Position numbers and translations under genes: made by a program. Shown piece after piece: positions 42,929-54,462 of a DNA stretch of 64,000 bases; within the stretch, counting starts at the first letter, position 1; each line of letters starts with the position of its first letter. The DNA comes from Virgibacillus sp. LDC-1. GTDB lineage: Bacteria > Bacillota > Bacilli > Bacillales > Amphibacillaceae. The notes below the pieces were generated by a model. That model saw nothing but the letters and a program-made list of their open reading frames with translations. It was not told the DNA's origin and made no database searches. The stretch is from assembly GCF_030137545.1 (NCBI RefSeq), contig NZ_JARUVL010000004.1:124001-188000 (forward strand), given 5' to 3'.

Positions 42929-45643
42929 ATGGGAGAACAAAATAAGTTTCATGCAAAAAAACAATTCACATTAGATGGTAGAACTTACAACTACTATCAA
43001 CTAAAAGCGTTAGAGAGTGCTGGCTTTGGGGAAATTACACGTCTGCCTTTTTCGGTACGTGTGCTGCTTGAATCTATTCTCCGTCAGTATGACGGAAAAG
43101 TGATTAAGGATGAGCATGTAAAAGGATTAGCAAAATGGGGAACTGCTGAAGGAAAAGGTGTCGATGTACCATTTAAACCTTCTCGTGTTATTTTACAGGA
43201 CTTTACTGGAGTGCCAGCTGTTGTCGACCTTGCATCACTACGTAAGGCGATGGTTGATTTAGGTGGTGAGCCAAACAAGATTAATCCAGAGGTTCCGGTT
43301 GATTTGGTTATTGATCATTCTGTACAAGTGGATCAATATGGAACACCAACCGCATTAAAAGCAAATATGGATCTAGAGTTTGAGCGCAATGGAGAAAGAT
43401 ATGAGTTTTTACATTGGGCGCAAAAAGCGTTTGAAAATTATCGCGCTGTACCGCCTGCGACTGGAATTGTACACCAAGTGAACTTAGAGTATATTGCGAA
43501 CGTTGTTCATGGAATCGAAAATGACAATGGCGAATATGATGCATTTCCTGATACACTTGTCGGAACGGACTCGCATACCACAATGATTAACGGATTAGGA
43601 GTGCTTGGTTGGGGAGTCGGTGGAATTGAAGCAGAAGCAGGCATGCTAGGGCAGCCTTCATACTTCCCAGCACCAGAAGTAATTGGTGTGAAATTTACTG
43701 GTAGCTTTCCACAAGGAACAACGGCAACGGACCTTGCATTAAAAGTAACACAAGTATTGCGTGAAAAAAATGTAGTAGGTAAATTTGTGGAATATTTTGG
43801 ACCAGGGTTACAGGATATGCCGCTCGCAGACCGTGCTACAATTTCGAATATGGCTCCTGAATATGGGGCAACTTGTGGCTTTTTCCCTGTAGATGAAGAG
43901 TCTCTAAACTATCTTCGTCTAACAGGAAGAGATGAAGCACAAATTAAGTTGGTTGAGACGTATTGTAAGGAAAATAATTTATGGTACGCACCAGATCAAC
44001 CAGATCCAGCATATACAGAAGTTGTCGAAATAGATCTTTCTCAATTGGAGCCGAATCTATCTGGACCAAAACGTCCACAGGATTTAATTGCTTTATCAAA
44101 CATGAAAAAGGAATTTAATAAAGCGATTACTGCTCCATCAGGAAACCAAGGCTTTGGTTTAGATAAGTCAGAGTTCAATAAAGAAGTAACGATTGCGCAT
44201 CCAAATGGTAAAACATCTGTGATGAAAACAGGATCATTAGCTATTGCGGCAATCACATCCTGTACAAATACATCAAACCCTTATGTAATGCTTGGAGCTG
44301 GATTGCTTGCAAAAAAAGCAATTGAAAAAGGATTGACTGTACCTGAATATGTAAAAACGTCATTGGCTCCAGGTTCAAAAGTTGTTACACGTTATTTAGA
44401 AGATGCAGGATTAATGCCTTATCTAGATAAATTAGGCTTTAATCTAGTTGGTTATGGATGTACAACATGTATTGGAAACTCAGGTCCTTTACGTCCTGAA
44501 ATTGAAAAGGCGATTGCTGAAAATGATTTAACAGTTGCTTCAGTACTCTCAGGTAATAGAAACTTTGAAGGACGTATCCACCCACTTGTTAAAGCAAACT
44601 ATCTTGCTTCACCACCATTAGTAGTTGCGTATGCATTAGCAGGATCAGTTGATATCGATTTAACAAAAGATGCACTAGGAAAAGATGAAAATGGCAAGCC
44701 GATCTTCTTAAATGATATATGGCCATCAATGGAAGAAATTAAAGCAGAGATTCAAAAGGTAGTTAATCCTGAAATATTCCGTAAAGAGTACGAAAATGTA
44801 TTCCAATCAAATGAAAAGTGGAATGAAATTGAAACAACAGACGAGCCACTATTTGAATGGGATGGAGACTCTACGTATATTCAGAATCCACCATTCTTTG
44901 AAGGCCTAGCGAAAGATGCAGGTAAGGTAGAAACATTGCATCAACTCCGAGCAATTGGAAAATTTGGTGATTCGGTAACAACTGACCATATTTCTCCTGC
45001 TGGGGCGATTGCAAAAGATATGCCTGCTGGAAAATACTTGCAGGAAAAAGGGGTTTCACCACGAAACTTTAATTCCTATGGTTCACGCCGTGGGAACCAT
45101 GAAGTGATGATGCGCGGAACGTTTGCAAATATTCGTATTCGTAATCTCTTAGCTCCTGGAACTGAGGGAGGCTATACGACATATTGGCCAACTGGAGAAA
45201 TTATGCCGATTTATGATGCTGCAATGAAGTATCAAGCAGATCAAACTGGCTTAATGGTCATTGCTGGGAAGGATTATGGAATGGGATCATCGCGTGACTG
45301 GGCAGCAAAAGGCACAAACCTTCTTGGTATTAAGACAGTTATTGCGGAAAGCTTTGAACGTATTCATCGTTCCAATTTAGTTATGATGGGTGTGCTTCCA
45401 CTTCAGTTTGAAAAAGGTCAAAATGCCGATAAGCTCGGATTAACAGGAAAAGAAAGCTTTACGGTAGAGGTTGATGAAAGCGTGAAGCCACATGATCTTG
45501 TTTCTGTTACTGCTGTAGATGAAGCTGGTAAAGAAACGAAGTTTAAAGCAATTGCACGCTTTGATAGTGAAGTTGAAATTGATTATTACCGTCATGGAGG
45601 AATCCTGCAAATGGTACTTCGTGATAAACTACGAAACGCATAA
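42929..45643 (+). CDS. citB: Aconitate hydratase (aconitase A)
   Basis: A 904-residue aconitase of the AcnA/IRP type, interconverting citrate and isocitrate in the TCA cycle; apo-forms of the family can bind RNA. Cluster cysteines are in SCTNTSNP (about 450) and YGCTTCIGN (about 513-521). Other active-site pieces include [18 protein letters not shown] (about 208-225) and [13 protein letters not shown] near the C-terminus. ATG 42929 has AAAGGGG eight bases upstream and gives the family length of about 909; the in-frame ATG at 42869 precedes the predicted promoter. A CcpC box is upstream and a terminator follows. Confidence 0.97.
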   Translation: MGEQNKFHAKKQFTLDGRTYNYYQLKALESAGFGEITRLPFSVRVLLESILRQYDGKVIKDEHVKGLAKWGTAEGKGVDVPFKPSRVILQDFTGVPAVVDLASLRKAMVDLGGEPNKINPEVPVDLVIDHSVQVDQYGTPTALKANMDLEFERNGERYEFLHWAQKAFENYRAVPPATGIVHQVNLEYIANVVHGIENDNGEYDAFPDTLVGTDSHTTMINGLGVLGWGVGGIEAEAGMLGQPSYFPAPEVIGVKFTGSFPQGTTATDLALKVTQVLREKNVVGKFVEYFGPGLQDMPLADRATISNMAPEYGATCGFFPVDEESLNYLRLTGRDEAQIKLVETYCKENNLWYAPDQPDPAYTEVVEIDLSQLEPNLSGPKRPQDLIALSNMKKEFNKAITAPSGNQGFGLDKSEFNKEVTIAHPNGKTSVMKTGSLAIAAITSCTNTSNPYVMLGAGLLAKKAIEKGLTVPEYVKTSLAPGSKVVTRYLEDAGLMPYLDKLGFNLVGYGCTTCIGNSGPLRPEIEKAIAENDLTVASVLSGNRNFEGRIHPLVKANYLASPPLVVAYALAGSVDIDLTKDALGKDENGKPIFLNDIWPSMEEIKAEIQKVVNPEIFRKEYENVFQSNEKWNEIETTDEPLFEWDGDSTYIQNPPFFEGLAKDAGKVETLHQLRAIGKFGDSVTTDHISPAGAIAKDMPAGKYLQEKGVSPRNFNSYGSRRGNHEVMMRGTFANIRIRNLLAPGTEGGYTTYWPTGEIMPIYDAAMKYQADQTGLMVIAGKDYGMGSSRDWAAKGTNLLGIKTVIAESFERIHRSNLVMMGVLPLQFEKGQNADKLGLTGKESFTVEVDESVKPHDLVSVTAVDEAGKETKFKAIARFDSEVEIDYYRHGGILQMVLRDKLRNA

Positions 45644-45657
45644 AAGTTATAGACTTG

Positions 45658-45690
45658 AAAACTCTTACACTTCGGTGTAGGAGTTTTTTT
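45658..45690 (+). terminator. Intrinsic terminator after citB
   Basis: AAACTCTTACAC-TTCG-GTGTAGGAGTTT with a UUCG tetraloop and TTTTTTTT. Confidence 0.95.
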
Positions 45691-45855
45691 TACTTTAACT
45701 TGAGCGATGCGACATTATTTCCAAAAGAATTGTGGTTTTAAAAAAGGACGAACTAACCTGCTAGGATAAAAAAATTAATTTTCGCATTATTTATTATAAA
45801 TTGTTGAGAGCATGGCAATACTTCTTCATAACAATCAATGAAAGGGTGTATTGTC

Positions 45856-46005
45856 ATGTCACTTAAGAGAAAATTAAGCTTTGATGATTTAGTCAAAGCA
45901 AATCGTCAGCAAATATTAAAAGATAAAGAAATTATGGATCGGATTGAAGAAAACATCGAACAAAGAATTCAGGATTCACTAAATATCACCGATAAGGAAG
46001 CGTAA
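45856..46005 (+). CDS. FbpB-family small basic protein
   Basis: A 49-residue protein (MSLKRKLSFDDLVKANRQQI...DKEA). The pattern of a basic start, then FDDLVKANRQQILKDKEIMD-like and RIEENIE, matches the Fur-regulated basic protein B family. In B. subtilis FbpB works with the FsrA small RNA in iron sparing. AAAGGGTG lies upstream of the ATG. No Fur box (TGATAAT-n-ATTATCA) is visible before it, so iron control here is not shown. Between citB and tlp. Confidence 0.78.
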   Translation: MSLKRKLSFDDLVKANRQQILKDKEIMDRIEENIEQRIQDSLNITDKEA

Positions 46006-46011
46006 AAACTT

Positions 46012-46058
46012 GCCCCTTATGCCATTCTCCATCTCGATGAATGAAATAAGGGATTTTT
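46012..46058 (+). terminator. Terminator after the FbpB-like gene
   Basis: CCCTTAT pairs with ATAAGGG across a 25-base loop, followed by ATTTTTATTTG. Confidence 0.6.
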
Positions 46059-46140
46059 ATTTGCCATTATTTTGTATAGAAAGTATGTAAACGAAAAAAC
46101 TAAAGCTGATCTCGATTACAATAAACAAAGGAGAATGACT

Positions 46141-46374
46141 ATGACGGATAATAAATATACGCCTAAACCTGATGATCGCAGTGATAATGTAGAAAAGCTT
46201 CAAGAAATGGTAGAGGATACGATTCAAAATATGGAGAAAGCAGAAGAAACGATGGAATTCACATCAGAAGAAGGTCGTGAACAAATAAAAGCAAAAAATA
46301 AACGAAGAGAAGAATCGATTGAAGGAATGCGTGCAGAAATAAAGGATGAAGCCGCGCAGCAACATAACGAATAG
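46141..46374 (+). CDS. tlp: Small acid-soluble spore protein Tlp
   Basis: A 77-residue thioredoxin-like SASP. It is recognised from MTDNKYTPKPDDRSDNVEKL at the N-terminus, the helical charged middle and FTSEEGREQIKAKNKRREES towards the C-terminus. It is made in the forespore and degraded on germination. AAAGGAG lies about eight bases before ATG 46141; an upstream in-frame ATG at 46072 would add an unrelated 23-residue extension. A sigma-G promoter is expected, but no good match is visible. Followed by an unusual GC-rich hairpin. Confidence 0.93.
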   Translation: MTDNKYTPKPDDRSDNVEKLQEMVEDTIQNMEKAEETMEFTSEEGREQIKAKNKRREESIEGMRAEIKDEAAQQHNE

Positions 46375-46375
46375 C

Positions 46376-46429
46376 TTAGAATGGCCACGCCACGCCACGC
46401 TCCTTTAGGCGATGGCGTGGCCATTCTAA
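46376..46429. terminator. GC-rich 17-base hairpin after tlp
   Basis: TTAGAATGGCCACGCCA (46376-46392) pairs perfectly with TGGCGTGGCCATTCTAA (46413-46429). The loop side holds two further CACGC-type units, giving CACGCCACGCCACGC in tandem. No T-tract of note follows, so it is at best an atypical terminator. It stands out from the A/T-rich surroundings. Confidence 0.6.
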
Positions 46430-46496
46430 TTCCTTAAGCAAAAACACATCGTGGTGTGTTAGAATGATAGTTGAGCTTGAGGAGGGTAAAGAGAGA

Positions 46497-46925
46497 ATGA
46501 ATCAAAAAGTAAACACACCGATTGAGGTTCGATATCAAGAGACCGATCAGATGGGAGTAGTATATCACGCGAATTATTTAATTTGGTTTGAAATTGGGCG
46601 AACGAAATTTATTGACGCATTAGGTTTTCAATATATCGAAATGGAGAAGAACAATATTGTTTCACCAGTAACAGATGTACATATCTCCTATAAACATCCC
46701 ATTCGCTACGGAGATACCGTATCCGTGGAAACGTGGTTAGCACATTATGATGGGATACGAACGATTTATGGTTATCAAGTTATAGGAAATGATGATGTTA
46801 TTGCTGTAACAGGTTCTACTGAGCACGTTATCGTAAAAAAAGATTCATTTCGACCACTCTCTATGAGAAAGGCTTTTCCAGAGTGGCACGAAGCATATAA
46901 AAAACAGATGGAAGCGAATAGCTGA
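46497..46925 (+). CDS. yneP: Hotdog-fold acyl-CoA thioesterase YneP
   Basis: A 142-residue 4-hydroxybenzoyl-CoA thioesterase-like (YbgC/YneP) protein. The signature YQETDQMGVVYHANYLIWFE (about 12-31) carries the catalytic Asp of the family. Later segments ISYKHPIRYGDTVSVETWL match the hotdog beta sheet. GAGGAGGG lies ten bases before the ATG at 46497; an in-frame ATG at 46464 lacks a site. The substrate is likely a short or aromatic acyl-CoA; not determinable here. Overlaps yneQ by one base. Confidence 0.92.
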   Translation: MNQKVNTPIEVRYQETDQMGVVYHANYLIWFEIGRTKFIDALGFQYIEMEKNNIVSPVTDVHISYKHPIRYGDTVSVETWLAHYDGIRTIYGYQVIGNDDVIAVTGSTEHVIVKKDSFRPLSMRKAFPEWHEAYKKQMEANS

Positions 46926-47239
46926 TGGCTTTTGGCATTAATCGTAAAGAACTAGAAGCTTGGAAGCAACGCATCGAAAACGGAAACATTGCATTTCTGA
47001 CACATTACTGGCAGGATGAAAGATTTCCAGACTTTACGACAGTGACAAAGGTTGGTTGTACTGATATTGATGCATTGATTGCATGGGGTGAAAAATATAA
47101 CCTGCGGGCAGAGTGGATTCATAATAATAGCAAGTATCCACATTTTGATTTGTTAGGGGATTATCAAAAGGAGATTTTAACTCAAGAGAAGCAATGGGAA
47201 CAATTAACGCGTTTCCAAATTATGAACCCTCACACATAG
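46925..47239 (+). CDS. yneQ: Protein of unknown function YneQ
   Basis: A 104-residue soluble protein in the position and orientation of YneQ. Tryptophan- and aromatic-rich segments (LTHYWQDERFPDF, LRAEWIHNNSKYPHFDLLG) are typical of this small family. The ATG overlaps the yneP stop (TGATG), so the genes are coupled. No function is known. It ends in a hairpin shared with yneR. Confidence 0.85.
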   Translation: MAFGINRKELEAWKQRIENGNIAFLTHYWQDERFPDFTTVTKVGCTDIDALIAWGEKYNLRAEWIHNNSKYPHFDLLGDYQKEILTQEKQWEQLTRFQIMNPHT

Positions 47240-47254
47240 CTCCTGTGTGAGGGT
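47226..47254. terminator. Hairpin between convergent yneQ and yneR
   Basis: ACCCTCACAC pairs with GTGTGAGGGT (10 bases, loop of nine). The 5' arm lies within the last codons of yneQ. The T-tract is poor on both sides. Confidence 0.65.
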
Positions 47255-47259
47255 GTTCG

Positions 47260-47544
47260 TTATTCATATAAAAATGTTGGCTCTTGAAGGTTTTCATCTA
47301 GTTTTATATGCAAATCTTTTTCTTCAAAGTACCAGGCATCACTTTCCTCAACAAAAAACAGCATATCACCTTTTTCAGCAGTAGCAATTGGATTTTCTGG
47401 GGTTGCCATTTTTATTGCTAAAGAAAACCCAGGAATATGGCCGCCAAAGCCATATCGAACATAAAAGCGTAAAGCAATGGGAGAACTAGGCTCGAAAGTA
47501 TCTTTATACCATGTCGTAGCAGCTTCATCAATTCGTAGTTTCAT
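47260..47544 (-). CDS. yneR: HesB/YneR-type iron-sulfur biosynthesis-like protein
   Basis: A 94-residue HesB/IscA-fold protein of the YneR type. It contains [19 protein letters not shown] (about 27-45) and ends FLYE, but lacks the cysteines of true IscA, as YneR proteins do. A cluster-carrying role is therefore doubtful. Start at 47544 follows AGGAG at good spacing on the minus strand; an in-frame ATG at 47568 overlaps yidD further. The gene overlaps the end of yidD by 17 bases. Confidence 0.86.
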   Translation of the reverse strand: MKLRIDEAATTWYKDTFEPSSPIALRFYVRYGFGGHIPGFSLAIKMATPENPIATAEKGDMLFFVEESDAWYFEEKDLHIKLDENLQEPTFLYE

Positions 47545-47794
47545 TGCGCTCATCTCCTGTTCGAACATTCTTTTTATTTTTAGGGGGAGGTACTAGGTCA
47601 ACTCCTCCAGGATGAAAAGGATGGCATTTACTTATTCGTTTAATCGTCAAGTATCCACCCTTGAGTACACCAAATCTGCGGAAAGCTTCCAGCCCGTATG
47701 CAGAACAACTCGGGTAAAAACGGCAGGTTGGTGGTTTAAAAGGACTGATTGCTTTCTGGTAAAATTTAATTAGGCCGATAAATAAATATTTCAT
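47528..47794 (-). CDS. yidD: Membrane protein insertion efficiency factor YidD
   Basis: An 88-residue YidD. The family core is complete: [20 protein letters not shown] (about 11-30) with [12 protein letters not shown] and the [13 protein letters not shown] end (about 57-69). The N-terminal amphipathic helix associates with the membrane near YidC. It is followed on the minus strand by yneR with overlap. RBS is GGATCGGAAATA region, weak. Confidence 0.92.
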   Translation of the reverse strand: MKYLFIGLIKFYQKAISPFKPPTCRFYPSCSAYGLEAFRRFGVLKGGYLTIKRISKCHPFHPGGVDLVPPPKNKKNVRTGDERNETTN

Positions 47795-47808
47795 GTTATT
47801 TCCGATCC

Positions 47809-48741
47809 TTATAAATTAAATTCGTTCTTGTCAAAAGTTAACGAAGCAATTGCATCATGCATGTGAATCGACTCTTCATTACGACAGGAAACTTTAAATT
47901 TTTGTATAAATGGCATTTCATATAAATCTGCAGCCACTAAACGTACCATATCCTCAACAAATCGCGGATTTTCATAAGCGTGTTCCGTTACCATTTTCTC
48001 ATCTGGTCGTTTTAGAACAGGATGCAGTCTAGAACTAGCATTACTTTCTGCTGCTTCTAATAATTGTTCCTTCCAATCAATCTTTGCCTCATCGATATAT
48101 TCATTAAATGTCGCTTCCATAAATACGCGTCCGCGTTGGTTATGGGCACTGTATTCACTGATTTCTTTAGAGCACGGACAAAGTGTTGTAACCAATACTT
48201 CGAGTGAACCTTTGATAGAAAAGCCAGTTTGCTTATTATACGAAACAGATAGTGTCACGTCCGCATGATTAAGTCCTGCTAAACCTGATTGCGGTGCTTG
48301 TCTTTCGAAAAACCAAGGAAAAGAAAGCTCGACTTGTGCATCTTCTTGCTCTAGTCGATCTGTTAGCTCTTTGGTGAACTGTTTTAGGTTAGCAATATCT
48401 GCTGTAAATCCATTTGTATGATAAAGCTGTAATTGTTCTGTAAATCGGCTCATGTTCGTGCCTTTACTTGCTTGGTGGATACTGGTTGTTAAACTAAATG
48501 ATGCGATCGTAGTCTGTATAGTTGGTTGTATAGTACTTTCTACAGTTATGGGATGATTCACATTGGCAATCCCAACCTGATCTATGGCAAATAAAAAATC
48601 TTTTTGCACATTTTGTAGATCAGACATTTTTTCTTTTTCTACTGGCTTCGTTCGCGGTCCTGGATTTACAGAACCAAATAATTTATGTCTTTCTGCTTTT
48701 GAAGGCAATTTTCGTTGCACCATTAATTCTGTATTATCCAT
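47809..48741 (-). CDS. folE2: GTP cyclohydrolase FolE2 (type IB)
   Basis: A 310-residue GTP cyclohydrolase IB, first step of tetrahydrofolate (and queuosine precursor) synthesis. The metal-binding Cys is in [20 protein letters not shown] (about 186-205), and SIHMHDA near the end supplies a histidine region. It uses several divalent metals, so bacteria often employ it under zinc limitation. No Zur-type box (TCGTAATNATTACGA) was seen upstream, so it may be the constitutive enzyme. B. subtilis has its folE2 (yciA) elsewhere. AAAGGAT lies upstream of the ATG on the minus strand. Confidence 0.92.
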   Translation of the reverse strand: MDNTELMVQRKLPSKAERHKLFGSVNPGPRTKPVEKEKMSDLQNVQKDFLFAIDQVGIANVNHPITVESTIQPTIQTTIASFSLTTSIHQASKGTNMSRFTEQLQLYHTNGFTADIANLKQFTKELTDRLEQEDAQVELSFPWFFERQAPQSGLAGLNHADVTLSVSYNKQTGFSIKGSLEVLVTTLCPCSKEISEYSAHNQRGRVFMEATFNEYIDEAKIDWKEQLLEAAESNASSRLHPVLKRPDEKMVTEHAYENPRFVEDMVRLVAADLYEMPFIQKFKVSCRNEESIHMHDAIASLTFDKNEFNL

Positions 48742-48824
48742 TCTGTAAGATCCTTTCTATTTAGTACTTCGACGAATTCATTCAAAGTATACTTGAGCAA
48801 CCTTGAATATTCAATTAATCTGTA

Positions 48825-49406
48825 TCACATCCACGTAATTTTCGGTTCTGTTTTATTTTTAATTCGTTTTATATTTTCACGGTGTCGATAAAAAACAAAC
48901 ACAGTTAATAATGTGGTAACAATAAATAAACCCGTGTCTTTCATAAGTAGAGTCACACAAATAGAAATAACGCCTGTAATCATCGATGAAAGAGATACGT
49001 ATTTTGAAATGTACAATGTAACTAAAAAAGAGCAAACCATAATGACAAATAACAGTGGATTTACTCCAAGGACAATGCCAGCTGAAGTTGCGGCTGCTTT
49101 TCCACCTTTAAATTTAGCAAACAGTGGATATGTATGTCCTAATACAGCAAAAATACCAATAATAAGTCGATTTACTTCTGCATCAAAGAGTAATGGAATT
49201 AAAGTTGCAATGGTTCCCTTGAAAATATCTGCAAGCGTTACAATAATTCCTGCTTTCACTCCTAATACTCGAAACGTATTTGTGGCTCCTAAATTCCCAC
49301 TTCCATGTTTCCGAACGTCTATATTGAAACCAACCTTCCCTACAATAAGAGCAGATGGAATCGAACCTAGTAAATAAGCAATAATTGCAAAAATAATATA
49401 CTCCAT
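48825..49406 (-). CDS. plsY: Glycerol-3-phosphate acyltransferase PlsY
   Basis: A 193-residue membrane acyltransferase that transfers acyl groups from acyl-phosphate to glycerol-3-phosphate, starting phospholipid synthesis. Motif 1 [13 protein letters not shown] with the conserved Ser, motif 2 [20 protein letters not shown]-like ([19 protein letters not shown], about 31-49) and motif 3 [13 protein letters not shown] (about 98-110) are all present. About five membrane segments. AAGTAGG upstream. Divergent from the ABC importer operon; yneS position as in B. subtilis. Confidence 0.96.
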   Translation of the reverse strand: MEYIIFAIIAYLLGSIPSALIVGKVGFNIDVRKHGSGNLGATNTFRVLGVKAGIIVTLADIFKGTIATLIPLLFDAEVNRLIIGIFAVLGHTYPLFAKFKGGKAAATSAGIVLGVNPLLFVIMVCSFLVTLYISKYVSLSSMITGVISICVTLLMKDTGLFIVTTLLTVFVFYRHRENIKRIKNKTEPKITWM

Positions 49407-49498
49407 CTTCCATACCTACTTTCCTTCAATATTCCTAATCTAGAAAACGATTCTTTCTTATTTTATCATGAACTTGCTATGAAAGAACATAAAAGTTT

Positions 49499-49507
49499 TG
49501 TTATAAT
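49499..49507 (+). promoter_or_regulatory. Extended -10 promoter of the ABC importer operon
   Basis: TGTTATAAT (TGn plus TATAAT). Transcription would begin near 49514, immediately before a terminator-like hairpin. Confidence 0.55.
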
Positions 49508-49514
49508 ATTCCGT

Positions 49515-49558
49515 AAATAAGGGCCTGCGGATCGAATGAAGCAATCCCTTTATTTTTT
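49515..49558 (+). terminator. Promoter-proximal terminator-like hairpin (candidate attenuator)
   Basis: AAATAAGGG (49515-49523) pairs with CCCTTTATTT (49546-49555), followed by TTTTAG. No plus-strand gene ends upstream (plsY is divergent), so it has no gene to terminate except the one whose leader it occupies. The ribosome-binding site AAGGAAGGG follows directly. Confidence 0.55.
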
Positions 49559-49575
49559 AGAAAGGAAGGGATGAG

Positions 49576-50640
49576 ATGATCGAATTTAAACAGGTTAATA
49601 AAGTATATGCAGATGGAACGAAGGCAATGGATAATTTTTCATTAACAATTAAAAAAGGCGAAATGATGACTTTAATAGGCCCTAGTGGGTGCGGAAAAAC
49701 AACAACTATGAAGATGATTAATCGCTTGATTGAACCGACATCAGGCTCCATACTTATTAATAACCAAGATATTCGGCAATATAATATTCATGAATTAAGA
49801 TGGAATATTGGTTATGTCTTGCAAGAAATTGCTTTATTTCCACATATGACGATTGAGGAAAATATTTCTGTTGTTCCAGACATGAAAAAGTGGAAGCGGA
49901 AAGCACAGCAGAAGCGAGCAATGGAATTATTAGACATGGTAGGACTAGAGCCTGAAAAGTATCAGAAACGAATGCCAAGTGAATTGTCAGGAGGACAACA
50001 ACAACGAATTGGCGTGATACGAGCGTTAGCAGCAGACCCAGATATTATTTTAATGGACGAACCGTTTAGTGCATTAGATCCAATCAGTAGAGAGCAACTT
50101 CAAAAGGATATTCGATCGTTGCAAAAAGAAATAAAAAAGACGATTGTTTTTGTTACGCATGATATGGATGAGGCACTGGCACTTGGTGATCGTGTTTGTT
50201 TCATGCGAAATGGAAAAATCATTCAGGTCGATCAACCTCAACAACTTATCCTACATCCAGAAACGTCATTTGTTGAAAGTTTTATTGGAGAACGAAAATC
50301 TCCGTGGAATACCGCAATCGATGTTATTATGCAGCAAAATAAAAGTTCACGCATCGTGCAAGAGCATAATTTAATAGAGAAAAATGAGGAATCTAATCAA
50401 GTTTTTTATGTAATGAACGATGACGGAAGATATGTAGGTGCATGGAGAAACGGAGGCTGGATTTCTGTTCCAGTACTGTCAAATGAGCTTTCTCTATCCG
50501 CAGCAATGAAACATATGAAAAATAATGTGCTTGATGTGTATCCGGTAGTTCAACATGGTAGGCTAATAGGAACAATAAGCTACGAAGATATGATTCACTT
50601 TTTATATGAAAATTCCACTGCGACAGCAAGGGGGATATAA
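49576..50640 (+). CDS. ABC transporter ATPase, osmoprotectant (OpuCA)/EgtV type
   Basis: A 354-residue ATPase. Walker A GPSGCGKT (about 35-42), Q-loop, signature LSGGQQQR (about 139-146) and Walker B IILMDEPFSALD (about 158-169) are complete. The C-terminal third contains a CBS-like segment (VYPVVQHGRLIGTISYEDM, about 314-332) typical of OpuCA-class ATPases that sense ionic strength or nucleotides. It is coupled to the permease-binding protein fusion two bases downstream. The substrate is either a compatible solute (betaine, carnitine, choline) or, as for the related EgtUV importers, ergothioneine. Confidence 0.9.
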   Translation: MIEFKQVNKVYADGTKAMDNFSLTIKKGEMMTLIGPSGCGKTTTMKMINRLIEPTSGSILINNQDIRQYNIHELRWNIGYVLQEIALFPHMTIEENISVVPDMKKWKRKAQQKRAMELLDMVGLEPEKYQKRMPSELSGGQQQRIGVIRALAADPDIILMDEPFSALDPISREQLQKDIRSLQKEIKKTIVFVTHDMDEALALGDRVCFMRNGKIIQVDQPQQLILHPETSFVESFIGERKSPWNTAIDVIMQQNKSSRIVQEHNLIEKNEESNQVFYVMNDDGRYVGAWRNGGWISVPVLSNELSLSAAMKHMKNNVLDVYPVVQHGRLIGTISYEDMIHFLYENSTATARGI

Positions 50641-50642
50641 AA

Positions 50643-52169
50643 ATGAGCGATTTTATCTCCGTTTTCCTCCAAAGAAAAGACGTTTTATTCGAAACGACTT
50701 GGGAGCATTTGCAAATCTCACTATTGTCACTTGTTATCGCTATTTTAATTGCGGTACCATTGGGATTAGTTCTAACTCGCTTCAAGCGGATCGCAGAACC
50801 GATTATTGGAATGTCGGCGATTATGCAGACAATTCCAAGCTTAGCCGTATTAGCCTTCCTTATTCCTTTTTTTGGAATAGGCAAAGTACCTGCTGTTATC
50901 GCATTATCAGCTTATGGCTTACTGCCAGTATTAAGGAATACTTACACTGGAATATGTGAAGTGAATCCTGCTTTAAAGGAAGCTGCGAAGGGAATGGGAA
51001 TGAATTCCTATAAACGGCTTCTAAAGATAGAACTACCAATTGCAATGCCGGTCATTATGGCTGGTATCCGTACTTCTATGGTGCTGATCGTTGGAACAAC
51101 AACGATTGCAGCGTTAATTGGTGCTGGTGGGTTAGGCGAATTGATATTACTCGGACTAGATCGTGGAGCAGATATTAATTTAATTTTATTAGGAGCAATA
51201 CCGGCAGCATTACTTGCAATATTACTCGATCTCGTATTGCGAGGTTTTGAACACGTATCAAGAAAGGCGGGGTTTCAGTCTTTCATCGCAATGATCGTTA
51301 TTACCGTGCTTATCATTTCACTACCATTTATTTTTCAAGCGAATAAACGAGCAGATCTTGTCATAGGAGCAAAGCTTGGTACAGAACCAGCAATATTAAT
51401 CAATATGTATAAGCTACTTATTGAAGAAGAAACAGATCTAGATGTTGCGCTTAAGCCTGGATTAGGGAAGACTGCTTTTGTTTTTTCGGCGTTAAAAGAA
51501 GGAAGTATCGATATCTATCCTGAATTTACAGGCACAGCAATTGTTACCCATTTAGAAGAGAGTGCAGTGAGTAATGAGGCGCGTGAAGTATACGAGCAAG
51601 CAAGAGAAGGTATGAAAAAGAAATATAATATGGTTCTACTAGAACCGATGAAATTTAATAATACGTATGCGATCGGTTTAACAAAAGCATTCGCCGAAGA
51701 GAATCAGCTTGAAGAAATAGCGGATCTAAAAAGAGTGCAAGATTCCATTACGGCTGGATTCACATTAGAATTCAAGGATCGTTCGGATGGCTATGTTGGG
51801 ATGCAAGATGTTTATAATTTAGACATTGGTTCGATTAAAACGATGGAACCGGGCATTAGACAAGAAGCTCTTGCAAATGGAGAGGTCGACATTATTGACG
51901 CTTATGCTACAGATAGCTATATGGTAGAGATGAATTTAACTACGTTAGCTGACCCGAAGCATTTATTTCCACCATATCAAGGGGCACCTTTAATGCGCGC
52001 GTCTACCCTTGAAAAATATCCCAAGCTAAAACCATTGTTAAATCAGCTAGGTGGAATGATATCCGATGAACAAATGCGGGAAATGAATTACCAGGTTGAT
52101 TATGAGGATAAGTCTCCAGAAGATGTTGCTTATCAATTTTTAGTTGATCAACAGCTTATTCAAAAGTAA
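50643..52169 (+). CDS. ABC transporter permease fused to substrate-binding domain (OpuF/EgtU type)
   Basis: A 508-residue fusion. Residues 1-215 form the OpuCB-type permease with about five to six helices and the EAA loop (EAAKGMGMNSYKRLLKIELP, about 112-131). A further helix at about 215-232 leads into a periplasmic-fold OpuAC-type binding domain (about 238-508, LVIGAKLGTEPAILINMYK, GSIDIYPEFTGTAI). The binding domain is thereby anchored outside the membrane. Together with the ATPase it makes a complete two-gene importer. Ligand cannot be decided by eye. RBS GGGGGAT overlaps the ATPase end. Confidence 0.9.
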   Translation: MSDFISVFLQRKDVLFETTWEHLQISLLSLVIAILIAVPLGLVLTRFKRIAEPIIGMSAIMQTIPSLAVLAFLIPFFGIGKVPAVIALSAYGLLPVLRNTYTGICEVNPALKEAAKGMGMNSYKRLLKIELPIAMPVIMAGIRTSMVLIVGTTTIAALIGAGGLGELILLGLDRGADINLILLGAIPAALLAILLDLVLRGFEHVSRKAGFQSFIAMIVITVLIISLPFIFQANKRADLVIGAKLGTEPAILINMYKLLIEEETDLDVALKPGLGKTAFVFSALKEGSIDIYPEFTGTAIVTHLEESAVSNEAREVYEQAREGMKKKYNMVLLEPMKFNNTYAIGLTKAFAEENQLEEIADLKRVQDSITAGFTLEFKDRSDGYVGMQDVYNLDIGSIKTMEPGIRQEALANGEVDIIDAYATDSYMVEMNLTTLADPKHLFPPYQGAPLMRASTLEKYPKLKPLLNQLGGMISDEQMREMNYQVDYEDKSPEDVAYQFLVDQQLIQK

Positions 52170-54425
<2,256 letters not shown>

Positions 54426-54462
54426 TCGCAAGTTAGAGCATAGGAAATAGGGGGAAATTGGT

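Noticed and set aside
45691-45855. Fur box before the FbpB-like gene
   Set aside because: A/T-rich, but no TGATAATNATTATCA-like 15-mer is present.
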